50,069 bases of DNA. It comes from Streptomyces glomeratus. GTDB taxonomy: Bacteria; Actinomycetota; Actinomycetes; Streptomycetales; Streptomycetaceae. Of the stretch, positions 33,760 through 45,309 are shown in pieces; the first letter of the stretch is position 1, and each line of letters opens with the position of its first letter. The translations under genes and the position numbers were made by a program. The stretch is from assembly GCF_021462825.1 (NCBI RefSeq), contig NZ_JAKEEB010000041.1, positions 1 through 50,069 of the forward strand. The letters run 5' to 3'. The notes beneath the pieces were generated by a model that did no database searches, was not told the DNA's origin, and was given only the letters and a program-made list of their open reading frames with translations.

Positions 33760-34306
33760 CGGGTACGTCCCTCCTAGGATGGGCAGGCCCACGTTCCGGC
33801 CGCTGCTGACCGGGTCACGGTGGATGATGCCCCGGCAACGCGATCGATAACGTCCCCGCGTGCGGCCGCCACCCGCTAGGCTGGGCGGGCAGTATCACCG
33901 GGCACATTCAGAGGGCATGCCGCAGTAGGCAGTTTCACGGCGCAACCATGTCGTGAAAAACGCCGACGAGAACCGGCCGACCGTTACGGGCGAGTAATCC
34001 GAGGTCGCGACCGTTGGGCCCGCCAGGTATCGGGACGAATACCGCTTATCGGCGACCGGATATCCCCTTGTTCGTCATACGCGGGACGACTAGACGAAAC
34101 ATTGCATGAACATGTGTCGTATAAACTTTTCGCACGGGGCAGAGAGAGTTGGCGCGCGGTCCTGAGCCCTGCCGTCGAGACGCCTCCATTCGTCCGGGCA
34201 CAGTTCCCCTGCTCCTCTGACCCCGAGAGCTGACAGCGCTGTCCGCCCGCCCTTCTCCGCCCCGCCCCCCGCGCCACCGTGCCTGTCGAATGAGAGGCGA
34301 CCCACC
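33760..34306. other. Long intergenic region, comparatively AT-rich part
   Basis: 547 bases without a convincing gene. The part at about 33900-34130 is clearly lower in GC than its surroundings and contains TGTCGTATAAACTTTT near 34115 and a TAGGCT box at about 33878. These are plausible promoter elements for the gene at 34307 or for an unseen small RNA. No palindrome or tRNA-like fold was recognised. Confidence 0.4.
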
Positions 34307-34891
34307 ATGCTGCTGCATGTCCCCCCGGCACCCGCGCCCGCTCTCCGCTCCGTCCTCACGGCACTCGGTTCCCCCACCGCTGTCCAGGAGGCTCGTACCC
34401 CGTCCCTGCGAGCCGCCCAGGGCCCCACGACACCCGAACTCCCGCTGCCCGTGCACGTTCTGGACCGGATCACCCCCGAGGGCGCCTGGGCCACCCGGCT
34501 CACGGGGTGGCGTTTCCTCATCCGCTGCGGAGACCGAGCCGTCGCCGCCGCCGAGACCATGCTGACCCCTGACGGCTGGGCCTTCTCGCACTTCTTCGAG
34601 GGCCCCTACATCGCCGCCACCGAACACGCCCTGCGCCAGGCGGAGGCGGTGACCCAGCCGTACCAGGCCCGGCTGCTGTCCGTGCCGACGCTGTACATGC
34701 TCACCCTGTGGCTGCACGGCGACTGCTCGGGCGACGGCGCGACAGGCTCCCCGGCCGCGGCCGATCTCCTGGTTCCGCTCGCCCCGGCCCCGCCCGGCAT
34801 AGCGGCCCACCGTCCGCGCCGCGTCGCCGACCTCCTGCCGGTGCTCACCCTGCGGATGACTCCGGCCCCGCTGCTCGGCTCACCCGCATAG
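34307..34891 (+). CDS. Conserved-looking hypothetical protein (194 aa)
   Basis: Globular centre: LPVHVLDRITPEGAWATRLTGWRFLIRCGDRAVAAAETMLTPDGWAFSHFFEGPYIAATEHALRQAE, then RLLSVPTLYMLTLWLHG. N- and C-termini are Ala/Pro-rich. Codon bias is good and GAGAGG precedes the ATG at about 9 nt. I do not recognise a domain. It looks like a Streptomyces lineage-specific cytoplasmic protein. Confidence 0.75.
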   Translation: MLLHVPPAPAPALRSVLTALGSPTAVQEARTPSLRAAQGPTTPELPLPVHVLDRITPEGAWATRLTGWRFLIRCGDRAVAAAETMLTPDGWAFSHFFEGPYIAATEHALRQAEAVTQPYQARLLSVPTLYMLTLWLHGDCSGDGATGSPAAADLLVPLAPAPPGIAAHRPRRVADLLPVLTLRMTPAPLLGSPA

Positions 34892-35535
34892 GCACAGACC
34901 CGCCCGGCCCGTGCCCCGCCGCCGGAAACGGCCGCGGGGCACATGGCGTGGATACGCCGGCGCACCCACACGCCGACTGCGGCTCGCGGGCTCCCCTTGC
35001 GGCTTCCCGAGCGGCGTCCCCGGGTCGCCGGACCCCTCTTCCCCGCGCGGCGACGGCAGGGCGGCCGGCGCGCGGCCGGCGCGCGCAGGCTCCCGGCCGC
35101 GTGGTGAGCAGCACGGATACGGCTGTCACCGGGCGCCGGTGCCGGCCGGCCAAGCGGCGGAGTAGCCGAGTGCGGTGCCCGGCTCCACCACGGTGGCAGC
35201 ACACGTACCTCGGAGAGACCCTTCTGGCCGTCAAACCGCCCTGAAACGACCAGGGCGGGACGAAGCGCCGGGCGGGCCACTCGGACTAGCCCCTTACGGC
35301 CATCGGAAACCACCCGAAGGAACGGGGAGTTGGACTGAACCGCCCGCCCGGGTGACGCGTCATGAACCTGTGAGAACCGGTACAGCGAAATGCCTGCGGA
35401 TGGACGGCCGTGAGGCAACACTGGGTTCCGGTACGTATCGCCAACGGGGGGGCGGCCATGAACGACGCGACGAGCCGCAGGACAGACACGACAGCCATCT
35501 CATCCATCACGCCAGAGCGAGAGATCCCATCCACC
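34892..35535. other. Intergenic region with terminator and palindrome
   Basis: 644 bases without a convincing gene; frames here are Arg/Ala/Gly-rich. It holds the terminator listed at 34911, GC-rich low-complexity repeats (CGGCGCGCGGCCGGCGCGCG around 35065), and TGACGCGTCA at 35353-35362, a perfect 10-bp palindrome about 175 bp before the DUF5999 gene. Confidence 0.4.
34911..34942 (+). terminator. Hairpin terminator with GAAA loop
   Basis: GTGCCCCGCCGCCG-GAAA-CGGCCGCGGGGCAC, a 14-bp stem with one mismatch, starts 20 bases after the stop of the hypothetical gene. Confidence 0.75.
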
Positions 35536-35742
35536 ATGTGCCAGCACCAGCCACCGTGCCCGACCGCCGAATCCGCCGACCGGGAGTCCGCCCGTCTTGT
35601 GGCGCACCACCCGGAGCAGGGATGGAGCCTGCTGTGTAACGGCGTTCTGCTCTTCGAGGACACCGGTGAGCTTCTGCCCGACGGCCAGATCATCGCCCCG
35701 CACCGCCCGCTGGGCACGGACCAGGTGATGACGGCCGCCTGA
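35536..35742 (+). CDS. DUF5999-family small protein
   Basis: 68 residues, MCQHQPPCPTAESADRESAR at the start and GWSLLCNGVLLFEDTGELL near the middle. This matches the small Streptomyces DUF5999 group, with the CQHQPPC Cys pair (Cys2, Cys8) and a third Cys in LLCNG. Function unknown; the Cys pattern hints at metal binding. ATG 35536 is the family start. A longer in-frame extension to 35410 looks non-coding. Confidence 0.85.
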   Translation: MCQHQPPCPTAESADRESARLVAHHPEQGWSLLCNGVLLFEDTGELLPDGQIIAPHRPLGTDQVMTAA

Positions 35743-35752
35743 GCGGCGCACG

Positions 35753-35774
35753 ACGGGGCCGAGAACCGCCCCGT
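35753..35774 (+). terminator. Hairpin after the DUF5999 gene
   Basis: ACGGGGC / GCCCCGT, 7-bp arms with an 8-nt loop, begins 11 bases after the stop. Confidence 0.6.
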
Positions 35775-35807
35775 GACACGAGGGGCGGACGCTGCCCCGA
35801 CATACGA

Positions 35808-35843
35808 GGGGCCGGCCGGAGACGAACGCTCCGCACCGGCCCC
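35808..35843 (-). terminator. Hairpin after gcvP
   Basis: GGGGCCGG / CCGGCCCC (35808-35815, 35836-35843) lies 20 bases beyond the gcvP stop on the minus strand. Confidence 0.6.
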
Positions 35844-35862
35844 GACGCATATCCGGTGCCGA

Positions 35863-38748
<2,886 letters not shown>

Positions 38749-38814
38749 TGCGGAGGCCTCCTGGTCTGACGCGACCTTCGAGGGGCACCCCGGCGCGGGT
38801 ACCCCGACGGCCTC

Positions 38815-39012
38815 CCCCTCTGTCATCTCGACCTGAGAGCTTCACCGGTCCGCCCTATAGCGTTCCGGTTTTCACCGTCGGTGAGAGCGGGAGCCGTCGG
38901 CACCCGCCCTGCTTTCCAGAGTGACCTCGTCCATGCGGTACGTGTGCCTGAGAGTTTCCGGGGAGGGTTTGCTCCTTCGGCGCCTCCGGATCCTTCCGGA
39001 GGGCTCTCCCGC
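38815..39012 (-). promoter_or_regulatory. Tandem glycine riboswitch upstream of gcvP
   Basis: Reading the minus strand, aptamer 1 starts near GCGGGAGAGCC (39012), contains GGAGGCGCCGAAGGAGCAAA and ACTCTCAGGCACA, and ends near 38915. Aptamer 2 has CTCTCACCGACGGTGAAAACC, AGCTCTCAGGTCGAGATGAC and closes with AGAGGGGGAGG near 38815. CTCTCAGG appears in both, and the two aptamers are joined by a short linker. This is the known glycine riboswitch class, sensing glycine to switch on cleavage-system genes. Confidence 0.92.
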
Positions 39013-39135
39013 ACGGGGTCAGCAGCCGCTTGCCAGACTACCAGCGGGCACAACCTGAGGGCCGTCGAGTGGCCGCCGTGCTGAATGTGCTCTTTTGTAG
39101 AGCTTACGGATGGGTTGCGACCAGTTGGAGGGACC

Positions 39136-39507
39136 GTGCAGACCGACATCGATCCGCGGAATCTTATCGGCCGCAAGGCGTTCGACCGGAACGGCGTGAA
39201 GATCGGCACGATCGACGAGGTCTATCTCGACGACGCGACCGGAGTGCCGGAGTGGGCGGCCATACGGACGGGACTGTTCAGCAGGGACGCGTTCGTGCCG
39301 CTGGAGCCCAGTCGGCTGGTCGAGGGCGCACTCTACGTGCCCTTCGAACGTTCGCTGATCAAGGAGGCGCCCGACTTCGGCGTCGGGCGGCACCTCTCCC
39401 CCGAACAGGAGCTGCAGCTCTACCACCACTACGGCCTCGATGTGGCCCCGCCGCCGGCACCGCCCGACCGCGACTTCGGGCGGCTCGCGGAGTCCGACGG
39501 CAGCTGA
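39136..39507 (+). CDS. PRC-barrel domain protein
   Basis: 123 residues. PRC-barrel: IDPRNLIGRKAFDRNGVKIGTIDEVYLDDATGVPEWAAIRTG followed by PLEPSRLVEGALYVPFERSLIKEAPDF, then a short linker and Pro-rich tail. The fold occurs in photosynthetic reaction-centre H subunits and RimM; stand-alone actinobacterial copies may bind RNA or proteins. GTG 39136 has TTGGAGG about 5 nt upstream. Divergent from gcvP. Confidence 0.88.
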   Translation: MQTDIDPRNLIGRKAFDRNGVKIGTIDEVYLDDATGVPEWAAIRTGLFSRDAFVPLEPSRLVEGALYVPFERSLIKEAPDFGVGRHLSPEQELQLYHHYGLDVAPPPAPPDRDFGRLAESDGS

Positions 39508-39539
39508 GCGCGGGAGTCCTCCGGCCCGGGCACGCCGCA

Positions 39540-39564
39540 GCGGGGCGGAGTCGTCACGCCCCGC
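39540..39564. terminator. Hairpin between PRC-barrel gene and dinB
   Basis: GCGGGGCG / CGCCCCGC, 8-bp arms with a 9-nt loop. It overlaps the end of dinB. Confidence 0.5.
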
Positions 39565-40951
39565 GGTCCCCCGGTGCCGAACGGGTCTCGGCGGCCTCGG
39601 GTCTTCGTGGCACCAGAGGCAACGGATCCGTCGGCTCCAGCCCGGGATCGTCGGTAGGGAACGTACGCACGCGCCCGGGCTCCGAGTCGGGAGTCTCGAA
39701 CCGTATGGTCACCTTGCCCAGACCGCTGCCCTGCACCCAGCCGTGCCCGTAGTCGGTGTGCCGCACATCCTGCCCGGCGCGCCAGACCGGCTCGGCCGGT
39801 ACCGCCGGCTCCTCCGCGGCGGGCACGGCGGTGGCCTCCGCCTCCGGCTGCTCCTCGGCCGCCGCCTCATCCGCCGCCAGATGCGCCTGGGCGAACAGGT
39901 CCTCCTGGGTGTAGTCGGCGAGCCCGCTGACGCCGACGCCGAGCAGCCGGACCCCGCCGGTGGTGTCCACGGACTCCAGCAGGCGCGCGGCCGCCTCGCG
40001 CACCACCGTGGGGTCGTCCGTCGGTCCGCGCAGGGTCTCGGAGCGGGTCAGGGTCGAGAAGTCGTATCTGCGCACCTTCAGCACGATGGTCCTTCCCGAA
40101 AGCCCGGCGTCCCGCAGCCGCCGCACACATCGGTCCGCAAGCCGCTGCACCTCCAGGCCGACCCGGATCCGGTCGTGGATGTCGACGTCGTATGTGTCCT
40201 CGACCGATACCGACTTGGCCTCCCGCTCCGCCACGACGGGCCGCTCGTCCCTGGCCAGGGCCATCGCGTAGAGCCCCTGCCCATGGGCCTTGCCCAGCAG
40301 CCTGACGAGTTCGTCCTCCCCCGCCTCGGCGATCTCGTCGACCGTCGTGATCCCGGCCCGCCGCAGATGATCCCCGGTGGCGGGCCCGACCCCCGGCAGG
40401 GTGCGCACCGGCAACGGCCCGAGCAGCGCCCGCTCCGTGCCGGGCCGGATCACCACCAGGCCGTCCGGTTTGGCCTGCTCGGAGGCGATCTTCGCGAGCA
40501 TCTTGGAGGCGGCCAGCCCCACGGAGCCCGTCAGCCCCGTGACCGACCGGATGTCGGCGCGCAGTCCGACCCCCACGAGGCGCGCCGACTCCTCGTCCCA
40601 GGCCGTTCCTCCGGCCTCCAGGTCCACGAACGCCTCGTCGAGACTCAATGGCTCCACCAGCGGCGACAAGGCCCGCAGCAGTCCCATGACCTGCTCGCTG
40701 ATCTGCCGGTAGAACCCGAAGCGCGGCACCAGATACGCGGCGTTCGGCGCGAGCCTGCGTGCCTGGGCCATCGGCATCGCGGAGTGCACGCCGAAGACAC
40801 GAGCCTCGTACGACGCCGTCGCCACCACCCCGCGCGGCCCGAGCCCGCCCACGACGACCGCCTTCCCGCGCAGGCTCGGCTTGGATGCCTGCTCCGCCGA
40901 GGCGTAGAAGGCATCCATGTCGAGATGCAGGATCGTGGGCGCGGTTCTCAC
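39554..40951 (-). CDS. dinB: DNA polymerase IV (Y-family)
   Basis: 465 residues, longer than the roughly 350 of E. coli Pol IV. Palm motif LHLDMDAFYASAEQ (Asp10, Asp12) and SLDEAFVDL (Asp and Glu near 105), thumb LPGVGPATGDHLRRAGI, little finger from about 240 (VEDTYDVDIHDRIRVG). The C-terminal extension from about 370 is Ala/Glu/Pro-rich, then WRAGQDVRHTDYGHGWVQGSGLGKVTIRFETPDS, a domain found in many actinobacterial DinB proteins, here without an obvious beta-clamp motif at the extreme end. GTG 40951 is the likely start. Confidence 0.95.
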   Translation of the reverse strand: MRTAPTILHLDMDAFYASAEQASKPSLRGKAVVVGGLGPRGVVATASYEARVFGVHSAMPMAQARRLAPNAAYLVPRFGFYRQISEQVMGLLRALSPLVEPLSLDEAFVDLEAGGTAWDEESARLVGVGLRADIRSVTGLTGSVGLAASKMLAKIASEQAKPDGLVVIRPGTERALLGPLPVRTLPGVGPATGDHLRRAGITTVDEIAEAGEDELVRLLGKAHGQGLYAMALARDERPVVAEREAKSVSVEDTYDVDIHDRIRVGLEVQRLADRCVRRLRDAGLSGRTIVLKVRRYDFSTLTRSETLRGPTDDPTVVREAAARLLESVDTTGGVRLLGVGVSGLADYTQEDLFAQAHLAADEAAAEEQPEAEATAVPAAEEPAVPAEPVWRAGQDVRHTDYGHGWVQGSGLGKVTIRFETPDSEPGRVRTFPTDDPGLEPTDPLPLVPRRPEAAETRSAPGDRGA

Positions 40952-41006
40952 ATCTCCGATGCTGCCCTACGCCACTGACAATGCGGCCGGGCGACCGCGG
41001 CGCGTC

Positions 41007-41687
41007 TCAGACGGCGCGATTGCGGCGCCGCGCCAGCTCGTCCGCCGGGTTGTGGCCGACGATCGTCTCGCCGGTGTCGACCCGCTCCCCGTGCAGCTGC
41101 GACAGCGCGTTCTCCACGTCCCGCCACACGACGCCCACGGCGATGCCGAAGATGCCCTGTCCGCCCTGGAGCAGCTGGTGGACCTCGTCCGGCGAGGTGC
41201 ACTCGTACACCGTCGCGCCGTCGCTCATGAGCGTCAGCCGCTCCAGGTCACGGAAGCCGCGCTCCCGGAGGTGCTGGACGGCGGTGCGGATGTTCTGCAG
41301 GGACACACCGGTGTCGAGGAACCGCTTGACGATCTTGAGGACGACGACGTCCCGGAAGCTGTACAGACGCTGAGTCCCCGAACCGTAGGCGGGTCGCACG
41401 CTCGGTTCGACGAGACCCGTTCTGGCCCAGTAGTCCAGCTGCCGGTAGGTGATGCCCGCGGCGGCGCACGCCGTGGGGCCGCGATAGCCGATGTCGATGT
41501 GCTCGGAAGCCGCCCCGGCGTCGCCCGGCACGGCCGTGGGCAGCTGGGCGGCGGAGCCGGACGCCTGACCTTGAGGGGGGTAGCTCCCGCTGGAACGGAG
41601 CCGAGAGGTTGAGGGAGGGTACGGGCCGCTCTCCCCCAGACCGCGTCCGGGGGCACCCCCTGCCGTGCCGCCGCCGCTGCTTCTCAC
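41007..41687 (-). CDS. MerR-family regulator, Rv1830-like
   Basis: 226 residues. A disordered N-terminus of about 65, then the MerR helix-turn-helix GITYRQLDYWARTGLVEPSVRPAYGSGTQRLYSFRDVVVLKIVKRFLDTGVSLQNIRTAVQHL, and a C-terminal domain resembling the mycobacterial Rv1830/BldD-neighbour group. No Cys metal site. GTG 41687 has GGAGG 5 nt upstream. A consensus promoter (TTGACG, 17 bp, TACCGT) with a dyad over its -10 suggests autoregulation. Confidence 0.9.
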   Translation of the reverse strand: MRSSGGGTAGGAPGRGLGESGPYPPSTSRLRSSGSYPPQGQASGSAAQLPTAVPGDAGAASEHIDIGYRGPTACAAAGITYRQLDYWARTGLVEPSVRPAYGSGTQRLYSFRDVVVLKIVKRFLDTGVSLQNIRTAVQHLRERGFRDLERLTLMSDGATVYECTSPDEVHQLLQGGQGIFGIAVGVVWRDVENALSQLHGERVDTGETIVGHNPADELARRRNRAV

Positions 41688-42055
41688 GCCGACCTCCGTC
41701 CTTGACCTGCCTTCTCGACGGTAGGCAGTCACCAGGGGTGCGTCAACGATCGCCACACTCGGCACGCCGAGTGATAATCACCCTAGGAGTGGTTTCCCGT
41801 GCCCTTCCGCGGGGAAAGGCTAGCCGAATGCTCTGGCCACGGATCATGAGACGGCGCAGGTGCCTACGGCCGGGGCGGCGCACAATCGCCGTTCCTCAGG
41901 TGGCCCTGGGGTGCCCGGGCCTCGTCTCCACGGCTCAGCGCGGAGCGTCCCGCGCACTGCACGGCGCTCTGCTTCCCGACCCACGCTCGCCGCGCACACG
42001 TGCAACCACACCTCGCGGTCCGCACGCCCCGTCCGACAGGCCCCACTGGGGCCCG
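41688..42055. other. Intergenic region upstream of the MerR gene
   Basis: 368 bases. It holds the MerR promoter and palindromes listed below, TTTCCC/GGGAAA arms at 41793-41817, and a short hairpin GGCCCC-ACT-GGGGCC (42039-42053) just past the DUF151 stop, a likely terminator. No gene is seen in the remainder. Confidence 0.5.
41707..41773 (-). promoter_or_regulatory. Promoter and dyads of the MerR gene
   Basis: On the minus strand TTGACG (41741-41746) and TACCGT (41718-41723) are 17 bp apart. CTGCCT/AGGCAG (41707-41712 and 41723-41728) overlaps the -10, and the perfect palindrome CACTCGGC-AC-GCCGAGTG lies at 41756-41773. Confidence 0.6.
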
Positions 42056-42529
42056 TCACTGGTTGCTCGTACCGAAGTCCTCCGGAGAGATCTGGTCGAG
42101 GAACTCGCGGAACTTCTCGACCTCGTCCTCCTGCTCGTCCGGGATCGCGATGCCCGCGTCGTCCAGCACCCCGTCACTGCCGTAGATCGGCGTCCCGGTG
42201 CGCAGGGCAAGCGCTATGGCGTCGGACGGGCGGGCGCTCACCTCGACACCGCTGGCGAAGACCAGCTCCGCGTAGAAGACGCCTTCACGCAGGTCGGTGA
42301 TGCGTACTTCCGTGAGCTCCTGGCCGACGGCCTCCAGCACATCCTTGAACAGGTCGTGCGTCAGTGGTCTGGCGGGGGCCATGCCCTGCTGGGCGAACGC
42401 GATCGCCGTCGCCTCCCCGGGGCCGATCCAGATGGGGAGGTAGCGGTCGCCTCCCACTTCACGCAGGAGCACGATCGGCTGGTTGGAGGGCATCTCGACC
42501 CGGACACCTACGACATCGAGCTCGTTCAC
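42056..42529 (-). CDS. DUF151 (bifunctional nuclease) family protein
   Basis: 157 residues. Pattern NELDVVGVRVEMPSNQPIVLLREVGGDRYLPIWIGPGEATAIAFAQQG, then RPLTHDLFKDVLEAVG, and RPSDAIALALRTGTPIY, typical of the family represented by Rv1829. The name comes from plant bifunctional nuclease; activity in bacteria is poorly defined. GTG 42529 has AGGG 7 nt upstream. It sits between two MerR genes as in mycobacteria. Confidence 0.92.
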   Translation of the reverse strand: MNELDVVGVRVEMPSNQPIVLLREVGGDRYLPIWIGPGEATAIAFAQQGMAPARPLTHDLFKDVLEAVGQELTEVRITDLREGVFYAELVFASGVEVSARPSDAIALALRTGTPIYGSDGVLDDAGIAIPDEQEDEVEKFREFLDQISPEDFGTSNQ

Positions 42530-42613
42530 ACAGCAACCCTAGGCCGTGGTCGGGACGTTTGGGTAGTCGGGCACGGAACGGCGGGGTGATCCGCCGTCGG
42601 CGAACCCGCCGGT

Positions 42614-43369
42614 TCAGGACAGCCGCACACCCAGGGCGGACTGCACCAGCGCCGCGTGCAGCTTCACCGCGAGCCCGGCCAGCTCCTTCGTGCGGGCCTC
42701 GGCGTGCGCCCTGGTCTGCGGATTGCGGTGCCGCCTCAGCGGTGCCACAACCTGGTCCACCAGGCCCGCCTCGCGGTCCGCGGCGGCCTTCATCACCCGA
42801 AGATGGCGCGGCTCGATACCGTGCCGGCCGAGTTCGGCCAGCAGAGTGGCCACGGTGACGGCGTCGGCGTCGTACAGCCCCTCCACATACGGCGTGACCA
42901 GGCCATACGACTCCCACTCGGCGAGCTGCTCGGCGCTGATCCCGGCGGCCGCCATCAGCTCGTCGCGGGCGATCCGGGCGGCCGGGGCGGCCTCGGGCTC
43001 ACCCAGGAGGTCGCCGAGCAGCTCTCCGTCGCCGGTGTCACGCGGACGGCCCAGGGACGGCAACCGCACCTCCTCTCCCCGCTCCAGGGCCTCGAGGTGC
43101 TCACGGATGACCTTCAGCGGCAGATAGTGGTCCCGCTGCATCCTCAGCACCCGACCGAGGCGCTCGACGTCCCGTGCGCTGAACTTGCGATACCCCGACG
43201 GGGTGCGCTGCGGCTCGATGAGACCCTCCGACTCCAGGAAACGAATCTTGGAGACGGTGACTTCGGGAAATTCCTCGCGCAGCACGTTCAGCACGGTGCC
43301 GATGCTCATCAGCCCGCTGTCCGGGGCGGCGGTGCCGCTGTCGGCACCGCCGCTCGGTGTGTGAAGCAT
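42614..43369 (-). CDS. MerR-family regulator, Rv1828-like
   Basis: 251 residues. MerR helix-turn-helix at about 20-90: MSIGTVLNVLREEFPEVTVSKIRFLESEGLIEPQRTPSGYRKFSARDVERLGRVLRMQRDHYLPLKVIREHL, then a long C-terminal domain with a second helical unit (ARDELMAAAGISAEQLAEWESYGLVTP). This matches the mycobacterial MerR gene downstream of garA. GGGAAGG precedes ATG 43369. Both MerR genes in this block lack metal-binding Cys. Confidence 0.92.
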   Translation of the reverse strand: MLHTPSGGADSGTAAPDSGLMSIGTVLNVLREEFPEVTVSKIRFLESEGLIEPQRTPSGYRKFSARDVERLGRVLRMQRDHYLPLKVIREHLEALERGEEVRLPSLGRPRDTGDGELLGDLLGEPEAAPAARIARDELMAAAGISAEQLAEWESYGLVTPYVEGLYDADAVTVATLLAELGRHGIEPRHLRVMKAAADREAGLVDQVVAPLRRHRNPQTRAHAEARTKELAGLAVKLHAALVQSALGVRLS

Positions 43370-43413
43370 GGGACCTTCCCTGGGAGTCCCCCCGGACGGA
43401 GTCTGGGGGAGGG

Positions 43414-44157
43414 TCAGATGCCCCGCTGGTTGGCGTAGAAGACCAGCCTGTACTTGCCGATCTGCACCTCGTCGCCGTTGTGGAGCAGGACCTGGTCGAT
43501 GCGCTCACGGTTGACGTACGTGCCGTTGAGGCTGCCGACGTCGGCGACCGTGAACGAACCGTCGGGGCCACGGCGGAACTCAACATGGCGACGCGACACC
43601 GTCACATCGTCCAGGAAGATGTCGCTCTGCGGATGACGCCCCGCCGTGGTCAGATCGCTGTCCAGCAGGAAACGGCTGCCCGAGTTCGGGCCGCGGCGCA
43701 CCACCAGCAGCGCCGAGCCGAACGGCAGCGCGTCGACCGCGGCCTGCGCCTCCGGGGAGAGCGTGGGCACGGGCGTCTGGCCGGTCGCCTCCGCGTCGTA
43801 CGCCTCCAGACCGGAAATGGAGATCGTGGACGTCGTCTCCGACGCACGCTCCGGAACCGCCCCGGGCCGAAGCGGCGCGCCGCAGTTGGAGCAGAAGCGG
43901 CTGTTCTCCGCGTTGCGGTGGCCGCACCTCGTACACACCAGGGCCGACATGCCCCCGAAACCTATGGTGCCGGACGTACCAGGGTCAACAGACGGCGCGC
44001 CCTGGCCTCCGGAAATGTCACCAGCCGGACCAGTGACCTGGTCCCGGAACAGCGGGCGCTGGCCCTCCGCGTCTTGCGGCTGTGCGCGATGCCGGGCAGC
44101 CGTGCTGGCGCTGCCCTCTCGCGCGCTCTTGCCGAACAACTTCGCAAACAACTTCAC
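43414..44157 (-). CDS. garA: FHA-domain protein, GarA-like, with zinc ribbon
   Basis: 247 residues. Basic start KLFAKLFGKSAREG, a disordered part, zinc ribbon VCTRCGHRNAENSRFCSNCGAP (Cys75, 78, 89, 92), ETTS at 107-110 in ASETTSTISI, then an FHA domain (about 150-240) with GRHPQSDIFLDDVTVSRRHVEF and VADVGSLNGTYVNRERI. In mycobacterial and corynebacterial homologues the ETT threonine is phosphorylated by PknB or PknG, switching binding to 2-oxoglutarate dehydrogenase and glutamate enzymes. The zinc ribbon and long N-terminus are Streptomyces additions. GTG 44157 has AAGGGGA upstream. Confidence 0.93.
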   Translation of the reverse strand: MKLFAKLFGKSAREGSASTAARHRAQPQDAEGQRPLFRDQVTGPAGDISGGQGAPSVDPGTSGTIGFGGMSALVCTRCGHRNAENSRFCSNCGAPLRPGAVPERASETTSTISISGLEAYDAEATGQTPVPTLSPEAQAAVDALPFGSALLVVRRGPNSGSRFLLDSDLTTAGRHPQSDIFLDDVTVSRRHVEFRRGPDGSFTVADVGSLNGTYVNRERIDQVLLHNGDEVQIGKYRLVFYANQRGI

Positions 44158-44347
44158 GGGCGATTCCCCTTGACCGAAACAGACCCGCCCGTGGGGCAGG
44201 ACGAACCCTGATTGCATACACCGGCCGATCCGGACATCCTCACAACGTCCGTATCCACCAGACAGTTTCCACCACGCACCACCCATTCGGTGCGCCGACC
44301 CCCCGCAACCTGATGCCCTCGTCGGATGGGCTCCATGCACCCCCGGT
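44158..44347. other. Gap where mycobacteria carry gcvH
   Basis: 190 bases with no reading frame that resembles GcvH. It probably holds the FHA gene promoter. The expected lipoyl-Lys motif is absent on both strands. Confidence 0.5.
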
Positions 44348-45304
44348 TCACTGGGAGGACGACCGAGCGTAGTCAGGCTGCTTCGCCGCTCGCAAGGCGT
44401 CCACAACGATCTTCGTCGAACGTTCCACAGTGACGGTGGCCTGCTCTTTCTCCAGGGTCTGCACCACACCTCCCGGGATGTTGAGCGCCGGCTCGAGGTC
44501 CTGCGGCTTGCCGATGACCTTGAAACGATAGGGCTGGGTGATCTTGTTCCCGTCGACGCTGACGCTCTTCCCGGAATCCGACAGATAGGTGCCGGCGACG
44601 ATCCTGACGCCGTTCACCTCTATGGCTTCGGCACCGGCCGCGCGCAGCTCCTGGATCGCGTCGAGCAGCATGTCCGCCCGGACCGCTCCCTTCGTGTCCC
44701 CGATGGTGATCGTGATGCCGGGTCCCTGCGCCGCCACCGTGCCCGCAAGGATGCCGAGTTGCTTCTCCTTCTCGGCGGTCTGCTTGCGGGCCTCCTCGGC
44801 ACGGTCCGAGCTGTTCTCCAGCTCGGACCGCTGATCTTGGAGGCCCTGCTTCTCGTCCTGAAGACGCTGGGTGCGGTCGTCCAGTTCATCGAGGATGCGC
44901 ACAAGATCCTCCTGGCGCGCGCCGCGCAGGGCACTGCTTCCGTCGCTGTTGGAGGCGACCTGGACAGCCAGGCCGAAGCCCAGGCCGAACAGCAGAACGG
45001 CGACGATGAGTTGGGCCCGGGTGACCCTCGGCGGCCACAGCCCCTTCACCAGACGCTGACGACCGGTCAGCCCGGCCCGGGGGTCCTCGGCCCCCTCGGG
45101 AGCCTGGTGAGTCCCGGGAGCCGGAGCGGGGACCTCCTGCGGAAGTTCCCTGCGCAGCCGGTGCTCGGCGCTCTGCCCGTCCTCGGCCCTGGGCTCCCTT
45201 TCCTGCCCGGGCTCCTGCTCGCGCCCGGGATCACGGTCCTGCCCGGGCTCCTGCTCGGGCCCGGAGTGCTGCTCCCGCCCGGGGGTCGCGTCCTCGTTGC
45301 TCAT
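44348..45304 (-). CDS. DUF881-family membrane protein
   Basis: 318 residues. Long charged N-terminus with repeated PG(Q/R)E(Q/R)EP motifs, one membrane helix LIVAVLLFGLGFGLAVQVA (about 100-118), a coiled coil (LVRILDELDDRTQRLQDEKQGLQDQRSELEN...EEARKQTAEKEKQLG), then the DUF881 domain GTVAAQGPGITITIGDTKG...ADMLLDAIQELRAAGAEAIEVNGVRI. Homologous to Rv1825. Starts at ATG 45304 or GTG 45313, the latter overlapping the upstream stop as GTGA. Probably divisome- or envelope-linked; function not proven. Confidence 0.9.
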   Translation of the reverse strand: MSNEDATPGREQHSGPEQEPGQDRDPGREQEPGQEREPRAEDGQSAEHRLRRELPQEVPAPAPGTHQAPEGAEDPRAGLTGRQRLVKGLWPPRVTRAQLIVAVLLFGLGFGLAVQVASNSDGSSALRGARQEDLVRILDELDDRTQRLQDEKQGLQDQRSELENSSDRAEEARKQTAEKEKQLGILAGTVAAQGPGITITIGDTKGAVRADMLLDAIQELRAAGAEAIEVNGVRIVAGTYLSDSGKSVSVDGNKITQPYRFKVIGKPQDLEPALNIPGGVVQTLEKEQATVTVERSTKIVVDALRAAKQPDYARSSSQ

Positions 45305-45309
45305 CGGTC

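Noticed and set aside
34892..35535. tRNA or small RNA gene
   Set aside because: I looked for tRNA-type T-loop (GGTTCGA) and D-loop patterns and found no matching fold. The area is GC-rich filler with a terminator.
38749..38826. N-terminal extension of gcvP (26 codons)
   Set aside because: It runs into the second riboswitch aptamer, and ATG 38748 has a strong ribosome-binding site.
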